64,000 bases of DNA from XBB1006 sp051877515 (GCA_051877515.1 JBJEIY010000050.1:124001-188000), one strand, 5' to 3'. Counted from the first letter of the stretch, positions 26,134 through 35,456 are shown. The notes: generated by a model not told the origin, from the letters alone. Made by a program: numbers and translations.

Positions 26134-26973
26134 CTAAAGTAACGCCTGATACACCTCTCTTCTGGAAATTCCCCGATCTTTCGCAGCCATACGCATAGCT
26201 TCTTTATGGTCATATCCTTTGTTTTCATATTCTTTTACATGCTCTGCAATGCTGATATCGGTATAGGCGTCCCTTTTCTCTTCTTCTATTTGTTGTTTGC
26301 TTTTTCCTTCAATTACTAATACATACTCGCCTTTAGGGTCACACCCGCTATAGGCCACCAAGGCTTGAGAAAAGGTAGTTCTCGCTACAGCTTCATATCT
26401 TTTGGTCAGTTCCTTTACAACAGAAACTTTCCGATCTCCTAATACAGACAACAGTTCTTCTATCGTACGAACCAGATGATGAGGGGCTTCATAAATAATT
26501 ATGGTACGTGTTTCCTGTTTTAATTCCTCTAAAACCCGGGCCCGTTCTTTTTTATCCTTCGGTAAAAAAGCCTCAAAACAAAACCTTCTGGTCTTTAATC
26601 CGGACAATGTTAATGCTGTGACTGCCGCACAGGCTCCCGGCAAAGAAGTAACCGGAATATCCTCCTCATAACAGATCCGGACCAGTTCTTCTCCCGGGTC
26701 AGAAATTCCCGGTGTCCCCGCATCTGTGATCAGGGCGATATTCATCCCCTGCTTTAACTTATCCACCAGCTGATATGCTTTATCTATCTTATTAAATTCA
26801 TGATAGCTGGTCATAGGAGTTTTGATCTGAAAATGGTTTAACAACTTCACAGAATTTCTGGTATCTTCTGCTGCAATTAAATCAACTTCTTCAAGTGTCT
26901 TAAGAACCCGCAGGGTAATATCATCCAGATTTCCAATCGGTGTTGCACATAGATATAATGTTCCGTTGTTCAT
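26134..26973 (-). CDS. rsmI: 16S rRNA (cytidine1402-2'-O)-methyltransferase
   Basis: RsmI methylates C1402 in the ribosomal P site. About 279 aa; GTLYLCATPIGNLDDITLRVL, IAAEDTRNS, SDAGTPGISDPGEELVR and YEAPHHLVRT mark the tetrapyrrole-methylase-like fold. The ATG at 26973 has a GGGGGG-rich ribosome site (GAGAGGGGGGA); the longer frame is not supported. It follows trmN6 by 56 nt. Confidence 0.96.
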   Translation of the reverse strand: MNNGTLYLCATPIGNLDDITLRVLKTLEEVDLIAAEDTRNSVKLLNHFQIKTPMTSYHEFNKIDKAYQLVDKLKQGMNIALITDAGTPGISDPGEELVRICYEEDIPVTSLPGACAAVTALTLSGLKTRRFCFEAFLPKDKKERARVLEELKQETRTIIIYEAPHHLVRTIEELLSVLGDRKVSVVKELTKRYEAVARTTFSQALVAYSGCDPKGEYVLVIEGKSKQQIEEEKRDAYTDISIAEHVKEYENKGYDHKEAMRMAAKDRGISRREVYQALL

Positions 26974-27029
26974 TTCAAATCCCCCCCTCTCTTTATTTTT
27001 AAAACAGAAGTGTTCATTCTTTCGCTTAC

Positions 27030-27776
27030 TCAGCACTCACTTTCGTCATAGATCCTGTGTATGTCCCTGGTATATACTCCCGGACTCTCATAAACGATCA
27101 ATGGTTTCTCTACCGTCATTCTGGGATTTCCGCCCAGGCACCCTTCGATCAGGACCATGTTCGGTTCTTTATCCACATAAGGATGTACCATCTGCATACG
27201 TTTTGGTTCCAATTTATACTTCCTCATTACCGTCATGATCTCCGGCAGACGAAAAGGACGATGTACCATATAAAAACGTCCCTTATCTTCTAATAGTCCT
27301 GCTGCCTGACGCACAACATCTTCTAATGTACACAGGATTTCATGTCGGGCAATGGCTTTCTCACTTTCCGGATTTACCAGTCCGTGTTGTTTTATCATAT
27401 ATGGCGGATTACTGGTTACCACACGATAAGAAGATGCCCCCAGTATACTTGTGGCATCTTTGATATCCCCTGTTACAATATCAATAAGATCTGTCAGGTC
27501 ATTATACTGCACACTTCTTCGTGCCATGTCCGCACTCTCCGGCTGAATCTCCAGACCGGTAAAATGCTCTCCCTTTGTTTTGGCTGCCAGCAAAATCGGG
27601 ATCACACCGGTTCCGGTTCCAAGATCCACTACTTTTTCTCCGGGTCTGACTTTTGCAAAACCGGATAACAAAACCGCATCCATACCAAAACAGAACCGGG
27701 TTTCATCCTGAATGATCTTATATCCTTTAATATCCAGATTATCCAGCCTTTCGCCCGGTCTTAGTTCTATTCTCAT
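27030..27776 (-). CDS. tRNA1(Val) A37 N6-methyltransferase family (YfiC/TrmN6)
   Basis: A 248-aa Rossmann SAM methyltransferase with VVDLGTGTGVIPILLA, GLEIQPESA and the catalytic NPPY motif (TSNPPYM), which marks N6-adenine methylation. The C-terminal part (YMVHRPFRLPEIM, VHPYVDKEPNMVLIEG) fits the YfiC family. Its ATG overlaps the TGA of ricT (ATGA), showing coupling. The exact substrate is by family inference. Confidence 0.9.
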   Translation of the reverse strand: MRIELRPGERLDNLDIKGYKIIQDETRFCFGMDAVLLSGFAKVRPGEKVVDLGTGTGVIPILLAAKTKGEHFTGLEIQPESADMARRSVQYNDLTDLIDIVTGDIKDATSILGASSYRVVTSNPPYMIKQHGLVNPESEKAIARHEILCTLEDVVRQAAGLLEDKGRFYMVHRPFRLPEIMTVMRKYKLEPKRMQMVHPYVDKEPNMVLIEGCLGGNPRMTVEKPLIVYESPGVYTRDIHRIYDESEC

Positions 27777-28669
27777 GAAAGTTTCGAAGCTCCTTCTTTA
27801 TCTTCCAGTGAAGCCAGCTCTTTAATCTCTTCCGCAGTTACCTGAACCTTATGACGCTTTGGCTTAAACCGAAGTTCTTTCACCGGATACTCTTCCAGTT
27901 CTTTTTCATCTTCGTTATCCACCAGAACCTTAACCAGCTGCTTTAATACATTCACACTGGATACTTCGCCCTTACGTCCGTCCGGAGTGGTTACTAATTC
28001 TCCTACTGCCGGCAATCTGCTGTTTAAATACTCATAGGTTTCTGCTTCGTTCTTAAGACAGCACATCAAACGGCCGCACACACCGGAAATCTTTGTGGGA
28101 TTTAAAGATAAGCTCTGTTCCTTGGCCATTTTAATGGATACCGGTGCAAATTCCGGAAGATATGTTTTACAACAAAGCTCTCTTCCGCAAATTCCGATTC
28201 CGCCCAGGATCTTCGTTTCATCCCGGACGCCGATCTGCCGTAATTCTATTCTTGTACGGAACACGGCCGCCAGATCTTTTACCAGCTCACGAAAATCAAT
28301 ACGTCCGTCTGCGGTAAAATAAAACAGTAACTTATTATTATCAAAAGTATACTCTGCATCTACCAGCTTCATTTCCAAATTATGTTTTGTGATCTTTTCC
28401 AGACAGATCTGAAATGCTTCCTTTTCTTTCTCCCGGTTTTTCTCAACCTGCTCTTCATCCTTGGGTGTTGCAATGCGCATGACCGGCTTTAACGGGCTGA
28501 CCACTGCGTCTTCTTCTATTTCTTTGTCCGCAATGACAACCTGCCCAAATTCTACACCCCGGGCTGTTTCTACGATTACATGGTCGTTCAGGTGGATCTT
28601 CAGCTCCCCGGGATCAAAATAATAAATCTTTCCCGCGGGACGAAATCGAACTCCTACAACTTTTATCAT
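27773..28669 (-). CDS. ricT: PSP1-domain protein RicT (YaaT)
   Basis: RicT is part of the Y complex (RicA/F/T) that stimulates RNase Y mRNA processing in Bacillus. The 298-aa protein has the PSP1 domain and the Cys-rich iron-sulfur motif region GICGRELCCKTYLPEF and SGVCGRLMCCLKNE. The RicT position between holB and trmN6 matches the Bacillus yaaR-holB-yaaT-yabB order. The last 30 residues are acidic and variable. Confidence 0.94.
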   Translation of the reverse strand: MIKVVGVRFRPAGKIYYFDPGELKIHLNDHVIVETARGVEFGQVVIADKEIEEDAVVSPLKPVMRIATPKDEEQVEKNREKEKEAFQICLEKITKHNLEMKLVDAEYTFDNNKLLFYFTADGRIDFRELVKDLAAVFRTRIELRQIGVRDETKILGGIGICGRELCCKTYLPEFAPVSIKMAKEQSLSLNPTKISGVCGRLMCCLKNEAETYEYLNSRLPAVGELVTTPDGRKGEVSSVNVLKQLVKVLVDNEDEKELEEYPVKELRFKPKRHKVQVTAEEIKELASLEDKEGASKLS

Positions 28670-28683
28670 ATCTATCTCCTATT

Positions 28684-29673
28684 CTAGTTTTCTTTTATGT
28701 TAAGTAACAATAATTCCAAGGTAAGCTCCAGATTAACATTCGCTTTTACCCTGGTTTTTGCTGTTTCGATGGCCTTTAAGATTCTCTCGATCCCTTCATA
28801 AGAACTGGTTGCAGCCTGTTTCTTAATGTCGTAGATCTCATCCTGGAATACCAGCTTGTTGGCATCCATGGTTGCTTTGTAAACCAGAACATCACGGTAC
28901 CAAATTGAGAGAATATCAAAATAATCATCAACTTCCAGTTTATATTCACCGATAACCTTCACCGCCTGAACAAGCTCATACAGATCTATATTCTTAATCC
29001 GCTTTAACAATTGCACAGCTTCGTTCCGGATATGATTAAAATCTTCCGAGCCGGAAAGTCTTGCAGCTTTTCCTACATTTCCCTGGGCAAATGCTGTGCA
29101 GATCGCTGCTTCGTCTTCCGGTACAGATAAGGTTTTCATCAGATAGTCCTTTACGATCTCATCAGCCACCGGCCGTACCTCAATGGTAATACAACGGGAA
29201 CGGATGGTGGGTAGAAGCATCTGGGCATTTGTAGTCAAAAGAAGGATAATGACATACTCCGGAGGCTCCTCAATGGTCTTGAGGATGGCATTCTGTGCTG
29301 CCTCATTCATGCGCTCTGCATGATTGATAATATAAATCTTATACCTGCTGCTGTATGGTTTAATGGACACATCGGCATTTATCTGCTGACGAATGTCGGA
29401 AACAGAGATCAGGTTCTCTTTCTCCGGTTTCAGATATATAATGTCCGGTTGATTCCTTGTCATCGCCTGTTTGCAGGAATGACATTCCAGACATGCATCT
29501 TTTGTTCCTTTTTCACACTGGAGAGTCATAGCAAATGCGTCTGCCAGCGTTTTCTTTCCGGCACCGTCTTCTCCATTAATGATATATGCGTGTGACACCT
29601 TTCCCAGCATTATTGCGTTTTGCAGGCTGTTAACTGCCTGTTCATGTCCTAAAACATTTCTAAATCCTGCCAT
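28684..29673 (-). CDS. holB: DNA polymerase III subunit delta'
   Basis: HolB is the stator subunit of the clamp loader. The 329-aa protein begins FRNVLGHEQAVNSLQNAI and has a Walker-type GEDGAGKKTLA, a four-Cys zinc site (CEKGTKDACLECHSC), IINHAERMNEAAQNAILKTIEEP and TIRSRC. GGGG-rich site before the ATG. In the yaaR-holB-ricT cluster. Confidence 0.95.
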   Translation of the reverse strand: MAGFRNVLGHEQAVNSLQNAIMLGKVSHAYIINGEDGAGKKTLADAFAMTLQCEKGTKDACLECHSCKQAMTRNQPDIIYLKPEKENLISVSDIRQQINADVSIKPYSSRYKIYIINHAERMNEAAQNAILKTIEEPPEYVIILLLTTNAQMLLPTIRSRCITIEVRPVADEIVKDYLMKTLSVPEDEAAICTAFAQGNVGKAARLSGSEDFNHIRNEAVQLLKRIKNIDLYELVQAVKVIGEYKLEVDDYFDILSIWYRDVLVYKATMDANKLVFQDEIYDIKKQAATSSYEGIERILKAIETAKTRVKANVNLELTLELLLLNIKEN

Positions 29674-29725
29674 GTGTTTCCCCTTTGATCCTCTATAAAC
29701 GCATCTTTACTGTGTTCACGTAATC

Positions 29726-30169
29726 TTATGTCAAAATATCTAAGAGTAGTCCTGTGATATCCCCGATACGGGATAAAATCTCCAAATGATCCTTTTCATC
29801 TTTAAGCAGCTCTTCTGCCAGTTCATCCAGATTTTCATTCACTTTTCGAATGATCCCGTAAACGCGATGACGCCCTTTCCTGTCCAAAAAGTTTTCACGG
29901 GAAAACTTGTGGGACCGGTATACCACTTCATTTAAAAAGTCCTTGATCAGACTCCGGTACTTTTTCATATCCCGGATATCCATATGTTTCGCGATAAGAT
30001 TCCCTTGCAGGGTAATGTCATTTAACAACCCGTTGACTTTTTCCTGCAATGCAGCTTCTTCAATCTGACTTGCTAAGGTAAACTTAAAACTTCCGTCTGC
30101 CTGCTCTGTCTGTTTGACTTCCGAGGTTGCCGGTGTGGCCAGTAACTGGTCAATTCTCATATGATCCAT
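29726..30169 (-). CDS. YaaR family protein (DUF327)
   Basis: A 147-aa cytosolic helical protein with LINDI-like and IAKHMDIRDMKKYRSLIKDFL, the DUF327 core, and EILSRIGDITGLLLDI near the end. Conserved in the yaaQ-yaaR-holB cluster; function not established. A GGGGG-rich site lies upstream. It begins 12 nt after gmk ends. Confidence 0.88.
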   Translation of the reverse strand: MDHMRIDQLLATPATSEVKQTEQADGSFKFTLASQIEEAALQEKVNGLLNDITLQGNLIAKHMDIRDMKKYRSLIKDFLNEVVYRSHKFSRENFLDRKGRHRVYGIIRKVNENLDELAEELLKDEKDHLEILSRIGDITGLLLDILT

Positions 30170-30181
30170 AGATCGTGCCCC

Positions 30182-30772
30182 CTATCCCCGATAGGTATCA
30201 ATATATGCAATGATAGTATCCACGACAGATTCGATTCTGTCGTTATAAAACACCTGCTTTATTCCTGCCTGTTTTAGTTTTTCTTTCGAAAAATCTTCCT
30301 GATCCGCTAAAAAACGTCTGCAGACTTCAGCATAGTTAGGATGGGACTGCTGTCTTTCTCTTTTTACTGCTCGCTCCAGCCGTTCGCCGTCGTCAAGGTC
30401 AATGTAAATGGGTATCAGTCTCTCCTGACCGAAATACTCTACCATACTGTGATAGGATTCCAGTGTTCCAATATAAAGATAATCTGACCGATCCAGATCG
30501 ATCTGGCCATCATCTGCCGTAAAGTATTTCCATGGCCCCATTACTGTCTGGTATTCCCTTAGCTCGATGATCTTATGCTCTCTGGCAAATTGTTCTACCT
30601 CTTCTTCCGTGGAAAAAAAATACTCCCTGCCGTTTTCTTCCCCTTCCCGGACCGGTCTCGTGGTATAACCTACAATCCTTTTGACCTTTCCTTCGTAATG
30701 ACGGGTAAGGTGCTTATAAATGGTATCTTTGCCGGATGCACTTTTTCCCATGATATAGAATAGTTTTCCCAT
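30182..30772 (-). CDS. Guanylate kinase family protein
   Basis: About 196 aa with P-loop IMGKSASGKDTIYKHL, YTTRPVREGEENGREYFF (the GMP-binding RxxR...Y pattern) and later IPIYIDLDDGERLERA. It converts GMP to GDP, or is a related nucleotide kinase. AAGGAGG precedes the ATG at 30772. It heads the yaaR-holB-ricT run, a place where clostridial genomes often have a second, shorter Gmk-like gene, so a housekeeping gmk may exist elsewhere. Confidence 0.85.
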   Translation of the reverse strand: MGKLFYIMGKSASGKDTIYKHLTRHYEGKVKRIVGYTTRPVREGEENGREYFFSTEEEVEQFAREHKIIELREYQTVMGPWKYFTADDGQIDLDRSDYLYIGTLESYHSMVEYFGQERLIPIYIDLDDGERLERAVKRERQQSHPNYAEVCRRFLADQEDFSKEKLKQAGIKQVFYNDRIESVVDTIIAYIDTYRG

Positions 30773-30855
30773 GAAAACCTCCTTACCGCTTCTTGTCATT
30801 ATAGCATTTTTTCCCGATCCTCTTCAATACTTTCTATGCATCTTTCCGCTTATGC

Positions 30856-31701
30856 TTATAAATATCTTTGTACTTCACAGATCCAATCCCCAAAGAATAT
30901 CTGGTCCTTTAACAGGATATCCAGTACCGGACCATATAAAGCGATCATGATCTTACGGATTTCTTCAAATCCCGGTTCTTTCCGTTTGGAACTTCTTAAA
31001 TATCCTCTATAGCGAGCCTGAAGTACTTTATTATTCAAGGACGCCTTGAACTGCTCTGTTTTATCCTCTGTCAGCACCAGATCCCTTTTCATAAATTCCT
31101 CTTCCAGAAAAATACTTAAATTCTTCCCGTCTAAATTGCGTCCGGTAGCATATAGGTATATGGTTTCCAACGCAGACATTTCCGGATATAATTCCATCCT
31201 GGAAAAATAATCGGCAAACAACTCCGCTAATTCCGCTTCCGGGTAAAAACAAGGCAGACTCAAGGTTTTATCATTCTCAAAAATCAGCCTTAGCGGAAAC
31301 ATAACCGTTTGTGTTTTCCTACTTTCCTGTTTTTGAATGTGCAGGGTAATGGGTATACGGATCCGGTCAAATTCTACCTCCAGAAGAACATGAAAAACCT
31401 CCTGTTCTTCTCTAATTTGAAACGACGTATCCTCGATACGGTTCGTTATAAATTCCGTAAGCCACTGCCCGGTGATCTCCATGTTCAGGGCACATAAATA
31501 CAGATCCTGAAAACAACCTGTTTTATAAGCTCTTAAACCTAATTGGGAGGTTCGCTTTAACAGTAGTTTCTCTTCGAAAGGTTTCTGAAACAGGCACTCT
31601 AATACCCATTCTCTTGCACCGGCTGCCAGCAGGTTCTGATACGGTATCTTTAACTTTCTGCTTTTTTCCCTGATCAGTCGCATGGACAGTTTCTGCTGCA
31701 T
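30856..31701 (-). CDS. AbiEii-like protein with degenerate nucleotidyltransferase motifs
   Basis: A 281-aa protein aligned by eye to AbiEii/type IV toxins: LLLKRTSQLGLRAY stands where the family has LKGGTxL, CFQDLYL where it has R-S-x-D-x-D, and EAELAELFADYFSRM where it has EExxAEKxxAxxxR. The GG of GGT, the second Asp of DxD (Tyr68) and the late Lys are changed, so nucleotide transfer is doubtful. Its ATG at 31701 overlaps the TAA of the AbiEi-like gene (TAATG), with GGGAG ten bases upstream. The pair is therefore organised like AbiE. It may be an inactive or repurposed toxin. Confidence 0.6.
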   Translation of the reverse strand: MQQKLSMRLIREKSRKLKIPYQNLLAAGAREWVLECLFQKPFEEKLLLKRTSQLGLRAYKTGCFQDLYLCALNMEITGQWLTEFITNRIEDTSFQIREEQEVFHVLLEVEFDRIRIPITLHIQKQESRKTQTVMFPLRLIFENDKTLSLPCFYPEAELAELFADYFSRMELYPEMSALETIYLYATGRNLDGKNLSIFLEEEFMKRDLVLTEDKTEQFKASLNNKVLQARYRGYLRSSKRKEPGFEEIRKIMIALYGPVLDILLKDQIFFGDWICEVQRYL

Positions 31702-32303
31702 TATAGCCACACTCCCAACATATTCTGAACCTTGGCAGATACTTTTCGGATCCTGGCATATTCCAACAAATGATGAACATCCTTTTTGGGATCTGCAATA
31801 TACCCGCGCAGGGCGGCTTTCAATACTTCGTGATCCAGTTTATGTTCATATTTCAATACATCACAGATCATACGATCCCGGTCATAGATCTTCATAGTAA
31901 CAGAACCTATCTTCGCTTCCTGTACGCCAATCTTTAAAACCTCCGGTTCGGTGTAATAAGGAATCACCACCGGGTAGTCTAAGACAAACCGTGATTTGGA
32001 TGTATTCTTATCTATAGCAATATCCCAGGCAAAAGGTTTTTGGTCCAGATATCCATAATAGTACAGCGCCGAAGACAAACAAAGTACCCCATCGGGAAAA
32101 AGCGCTGCCAGACGTTCTTCTTCTGTCCGTTTGTCCTTTTTCAAGCTATAGTAACCATTCTTTACACGGACTAAAAACTCTTCTTTTAACAGACTGTCCA
32201 GACTCCGATAGGTCAGACCGCACTCCTCATAGAGTTGGGCGGTTTTCATTACACCGTCATGTTCCTTTAGCTTCTGGACAATTAATTTCTGCAGTTCCTC
32301 CAT
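31701..32303 (-). CDS. AbiEi-like antitoxin/transcription regulator
   Basis: About 200 aa. An N-terminal winged helix-turn-helix (YEECGLTYRSLDSLLKEEFLVRVKNGYYSL) leads into the AbiEi-type core with LCLSSALYYYGYLDQKP and KIYDRDRMICDVLKY. In type IV systems this protein represses its promoter and opposes AbiEii. The ATG at 32303 with AAGAGGG is preferred to the Met at 32321. It is translationally coupled to the AbiEii-like gene. It stands between gmk and a plus-strand regulator with no other mobile gene near. Confidence 0.75.
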   Translation of the reverse strand: MEELQKLIVQKLKEHDGVMKTAQLYEECGLTYRSLDSLLKEEFLVRVKNGYYSLKKDKRTEEERLAALFPDGVLCLSSALYYYGYLDQKPFAWDIAIDKNTSKSRFVLDYPVVIPYYTEPEVLKIGVQEAKIGSVTMKIYDRDRMICDVLKYEHKLDHEVLKAALRGYIADPKKDVHHLLEYARIRKVSAKVQNMLGVWL

Positions 32304-32432
32304 ATAATCCCTCTTTTGCATTTTTTCCGCTTTGATTTCTCACTCGTGGTGTTTTCTATTATATCCGCTTTTCCTGCTTGTTGTCAATTCTCACAATCCC
32401 TGGGAAATATGTCGTTTATTTATATTTTGTCG

Positions 32433-32461
32433 TTGAATTTGTCCCAAATATGATATATAAT
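32433..32461 (+). promoter_or_regulatory. Promoter of the ArgR-like gene
   Basis: TTGAAT (32433-32438), 17-nt spacer, perfect TATAAT (32456-32461), about 48 nt before the ATG. Confidence 0.65.
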
Positions 32462-32508
32462 ATAATCAGACATTAATTTATGTCTCTTGACAAGAAAAGG
32501 AGTAAGTT

Positions 32509-33024
32509 ATGGATCAGATATATTCCGAAAATCCTGCCCAGAAGAACCCTTCCAGACAGGAATGCGAGAGGGTAATCAAACGGATCCTCGTAACAGAAGT
32601 CTTAACCAAAGGACGGAATGATAAATTCAAGAGTGCCGCCGATTTTATGTCATATTTCGAATCTCTTTATCCGGCCAGTGAAGCTCTTACCAAACAGGTT
32701 CAGCGTGCGATCAAAGCCATGGAGCTTCCCAAAGATGAACATGGTTACCTTATCATTAATAAAACGAAAGAACAATTAGAAGAGGAGAAAGATCTTTCTT
32801 ATTTTCTAAAGAAAACCGGAGCTGATCTGGGAGACCTTTCCCAATGTGAACCGCTGCTGTTACGTTGCAGCCCCTCTGATTCGGATTATCTTTTAACACT
32901 TATCACCCGCTGCCTGACTTTAAAAGACAAATACGAAACCGTATTTTCTACTTCTAACGGGGTTCTGTTTTATACAAAACAGAAGAATCAATTAGAAATT
33001 CTGTTAAATAGTCTGATTAAATAG
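32509..33024 (+). CDS. Diverged ArgR-like protein
   Basis: A 171-aa protein. Residues about 15-85 can form a winged HTH resembling ArgR (SALTKQVQRAIKAMELPKDEHGYLI at the recognition helix and wing; ArgR has TQATVSRDIKxLxLxK). The last 60 residues (CEPLLLRCSPSDSDYLLTLI to EILLNSL) resemble the arginine-binding trimer domain. The conserved GT(I/V)AGDDT motif is replaced by VFSTSNGVLFY, so arginine binding is in doubt. AAAGGAG site, own promoter, own terminator. An arginine-sensing or novel regulator role is uncertain. Confidence 0.5.
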   Translation: MDQIYSENPAQKNPSRQECERVIKRILVTEVLTKGRNDKFKSAADFMSYFESLYPASEALTKQVQRAIKAMELPKDEHGYLIINKTKEQLEEEKDLSYFLKKTGADLGDLSQCEPLLLRCSPSDSDYLLTLITRCLTLKDKYETVFSTSNGVLFYTKQKNQLEILLNSLIK

Positions 33025-33094
33025 TCTGATTAAATAGATTAAAGATTCTGTATGTCAGATTATTTCACCTCAAACACCGCTTGTCCACTTATAT

Positions 33095-33133
33095 AAAAAC
33101 GACAACTTATCATAGATAAATTGTCGTTTTTTG
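33095..33133. terminator. Bidirectional terminator between the ArgR-like gene and dacF
   Basis: AAAACGACAA / TTGTCGTTTT with T-runs on both strands. Confidence 0.85.
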
Positions 33134-33180
33134 TATTATATGTGTTAATTTATGTCTTATCGTTGTTTTTAGGACGGATT

Positions 33181-34572
33181 TTAATGTCTTTTTCTGGGTT
33201 TTAGTTTCCTTTTCTTGATTCGCCGTCCCTTGAAACTGATTTCATTTCTGCTCCTTTGTCTTTTTCTCTTAATATTATAGAGTATGATATAAATATTTCT
33301 TCTCACATATATGATGCTGTACACGAATCCTGCTAAAAGGAGCAATATTACCAAAACTACTAAGATCTTTCCAAAACTAATCTCAAATACCTTTTTTCCT
33401 TCGGTTTCCTGAATCTGTTCATTGTCAAATGAATACTCATCCACTTTATTCTCATTGATCAGGATATCCGTACTTCCCACTACTTTACCGCCATATTGGT
33501 ATTCAATGACTCCTGCTATACCCTCCCGGCTGTTATCTGTTTTTACCTGTGATGTTACTTCTGAAAAATCTGCCGTCTTGGGCAATACAATACAGGCATC
33601 TTCATCAATAGACAGATATGGTGTTACGGACGAAAAATTCATGGCGCTTTCCACCTTATCCATACTGTAAGTAGGATCGTGTTCCGCAATGTTTAGCATC
33701 TGATAATTATCAAAGCAATAATCCAGCAACTTCGTGGTGTCAATGTAGTGATCTTCTCCGCCGGATTTCATTACCACACAGATCAATGTCATGTCATTTC
33801 GCTCAGCGTAGGTAACCAGTGTGTTGCCGGCTGCATTCGTATATCCGGTTTTTCCACCGATACAGTCTTCATATATATACTTTCCTGTATGATAATAGGT
33901 CAGCATGGCATGGTGGTTTACCAGGTAAGTTTCTTCCTCATGGATATTGGTCTTTGGTATCGTATAAGTCTTAGTTCCTGTGATGGCCCGGAAGGTATCA
34001 TTCTTCAGTGCCTCTCTGGAAATCAGTGCCATGTCATAAGCGGATGTATAATGGTTTTCATCCGGTAAACCATGGGGATTATTAAAATGGGAATCTTCAC
34101 AACCGATTTCTTTTGCCCGCCGGTTCATTTTCTCTACAAAAGTTTCAAGATCTCCTCCCACATGTTCCGCCGTAGCATAGGCACATTCATTGGCAGATCC
34201 CAGCATAACGGCATACAACGTGTCCTTCAGGGACATCTGTTCTCCCACATCTCTGGCAATACTGGTTCCTTCTGTTTTAAAAACCGCATCCTGGGAAAAT
34301 GTTACGGTTTCTGTCAGATCACAATTCTCAAGTGCCAGCAATGTAGTAAGTATCTTTGTGATACTGGCAGGATAGTGTTTGGTATGGATCTTCTTTCCAT
34401 ATAGAATGGCTCCGGTATTTGCCTCCATAACAATAGCCGAATCCGATGTTACGCTCGGTCCTTTTGGCCAGTATATTTCGTTTTCTTCGGCCAAAACCGA
34501 AAGAGGCATCAGTACGGTACATGCCATAACACTAAACAGTGTAAGAACTATGATGAACTTTTTCTTTAACAT
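33181..34572 (-). CDS. D-alanyl-D-alanine carboxypeptidase (DacF/PBP5 family, S11)
   Basis: A 463-aa penicillin-binding protein that trims the terminal D-Ala of peptidoglycan pentapeptides. Signal peptide 1-28; SITK (SxxK), SANECA (SxN) and GGKTGYTN (KTG) are intact. A C-terminal segment (about 395-417) spans the membrane and is followed by a strongly basic cytosolic tail of about 40 residues (RRIKKRKLKPRKRH). Many relatives use an amphipathic anchor; the membrane span plus basic tail is a variant. The spore-associated DacF/DacB role is possible but not shown. Confidence 0.93.
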   Translation of the reverse strand: MLKKKFIIVLTLFSVMACTVLMPLSVLAEENEIYWPKGPSVTSDSAIVMEANTGAILYGKKIHTKHYPASITKILTTLLALENCDLTETVTFSQDAVFKTEGTSIARDVGEQMSLKDTLYAVMLGSANECAYATAEHVGGDLETFVEKMNRRAKEIGCEDSHFNNPHGLPDENHYTSAYDMALISREALKNDTFRAITGTKTYTIPKTNIHEEETYLVNHHAMLTYYHTGKYIYEDCIGGKTGYTNAAGNTLVTYAERNDMTLICVVMKSGGEDHYIDTTKLLDYCFDNYQMLNIAEHDPTYSMDKVESAMNFSSVTPYLSIDEDACIVLPKTADFSEVTSQVKTDNSREGIAGVIEYQYGGKVVGSTDILINENKVDEYSFDNEQIQETEGKKVFEISFGKILVVLVILLLLAGFVYSIIYVRRNIYIILYNIKRKRQRSRNEISFKGRRIKKRKLKPRKRH

Positions 34573-34666
34573 AACTTGTCTCTCCTATCCCATTAAGTAT
34601 ATTATTTCCGAATGGTTCTTGCAATATTTTTTCCAATGGTTTCCCACATATTTTCATGTTACTTTC

Positions 34667-34695
34667 TTGCATTTTCAAGGGCAGTCCTGTACAAT
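34667..34695 (+). promoter_or_regulatory. trmB promoter
   Basis: TTGCAT (34667-34672), 17-nt spacer, TACAAT (34690-34695), about 30 nt before the trmB ATG. Confidence 0.6.
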
Positions 34696-34724
34696 GTGGT
34701 AAGAAAAAAGCTTAGGAGGAAACA

Positions 34725-35381
34725 ATGAGACTTAGAAATATTCCGGGGGCTGATGCAACTGTTTTAAACAGTCCTTATTGCATCCAATTATCACCGGAGC
34801 TGAAGGGAATGATTCCCAACCTGTTCCATCAGAAAGCTCCCATCCATATGGAAATTGGTATGGGAAAAGGACAATTTATTATGGAATTGGCAAAGCAGCA
34901 TCCGGAAATCAACTATATCGGAATGGAGCGATATTCCAGTGTACTTCTTCGAGCTCTTCAGAAAATGGATGAACTTACCGAACCTCTTCCTAATCTTAAA
35001 TTTATTTGTGAGAATGCTGTTATTCTGCCGGACTATTTTCTTCTGGGTGATATTGAAAAAATCTATCTGAATTTCTCTGATCCCTGGCCCAAAGACCGGC
35101 ATGCCAAACGTCGTCTGACAAGCAGACAGTTTCTGTCCTGTTATGATAAAGTTTTGATCCCGGGAGGAATCTTGGAATTTAAGACTGATAACATAGACCT
35201 GTTTCGTTTTTCTATAGAAGAAATCGAATGCGCGGGATGGACACTGTTAGCCAAAACCTTTGATCTTCATCATGATAAAGCACTGAATGAAGGTAACATT
35301 ATGACAGAATATGAAGAGAAATTCTCTTCCCGGGGAAATCCTATCTGCAAACTGATAGCCTGTCGAAGTGACGGAAAATAA
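34725..35381 (+). CDS. trmB: tRNA (guanine46-N7)-methyltransferase
   Basis: TrmB methylates G46 in the tRNA variable loop. The 218-aa protein shows HMEIGMGKGQFI (SAM site), YIGMERYSSV, NFSDPWPKDRHAKRRL and the late LAKTFDLH. TAGGAGG site. Single gene with promoter and terminator. Confidence 0.96.
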   Translation: MRLRNIPGADATVLNSPYCIQLSPELKGMIPNLFHQKAPIHMEIGMGKGQFIMELAKQHPEINYIGMERYSSVLLRALQKMDELTEPLPNLKFICENAVILPDYFLLGDIEKIYLNFSDPWPKDRHAKRRLTSRQFLSCYDKVLIPGGILEFKTDNIDLFRFSIEEIECAGWTLLAKTFDLHHDKALNEGNIMTEYEEKFSSRGNPICKLIACRSDGK

Positions 35382-35404
35382 GCCTTTTCTATAAGATAAA
35401 CGTA

Positions 35405-35456
35405 ACCCCACCCTTACTTTATGCATATAATGCAATATAGTAAAGGGTGGGGTTTT
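35405..35456 (+). terminator. trmB terminator
   Basis: ACCCCACCCTTAC...GTAAAGGGTGGGGT, a long stem, is followed by TTTTG. Confidence 0.85.

Noticed and set aside
30182..30772. Guanylate kinase as part of the AbiE-like locus
   Set aside because: It has its own strong ribosome site and sits in the yaaR-holB-ricT cluster order; the proximity is likely chance.
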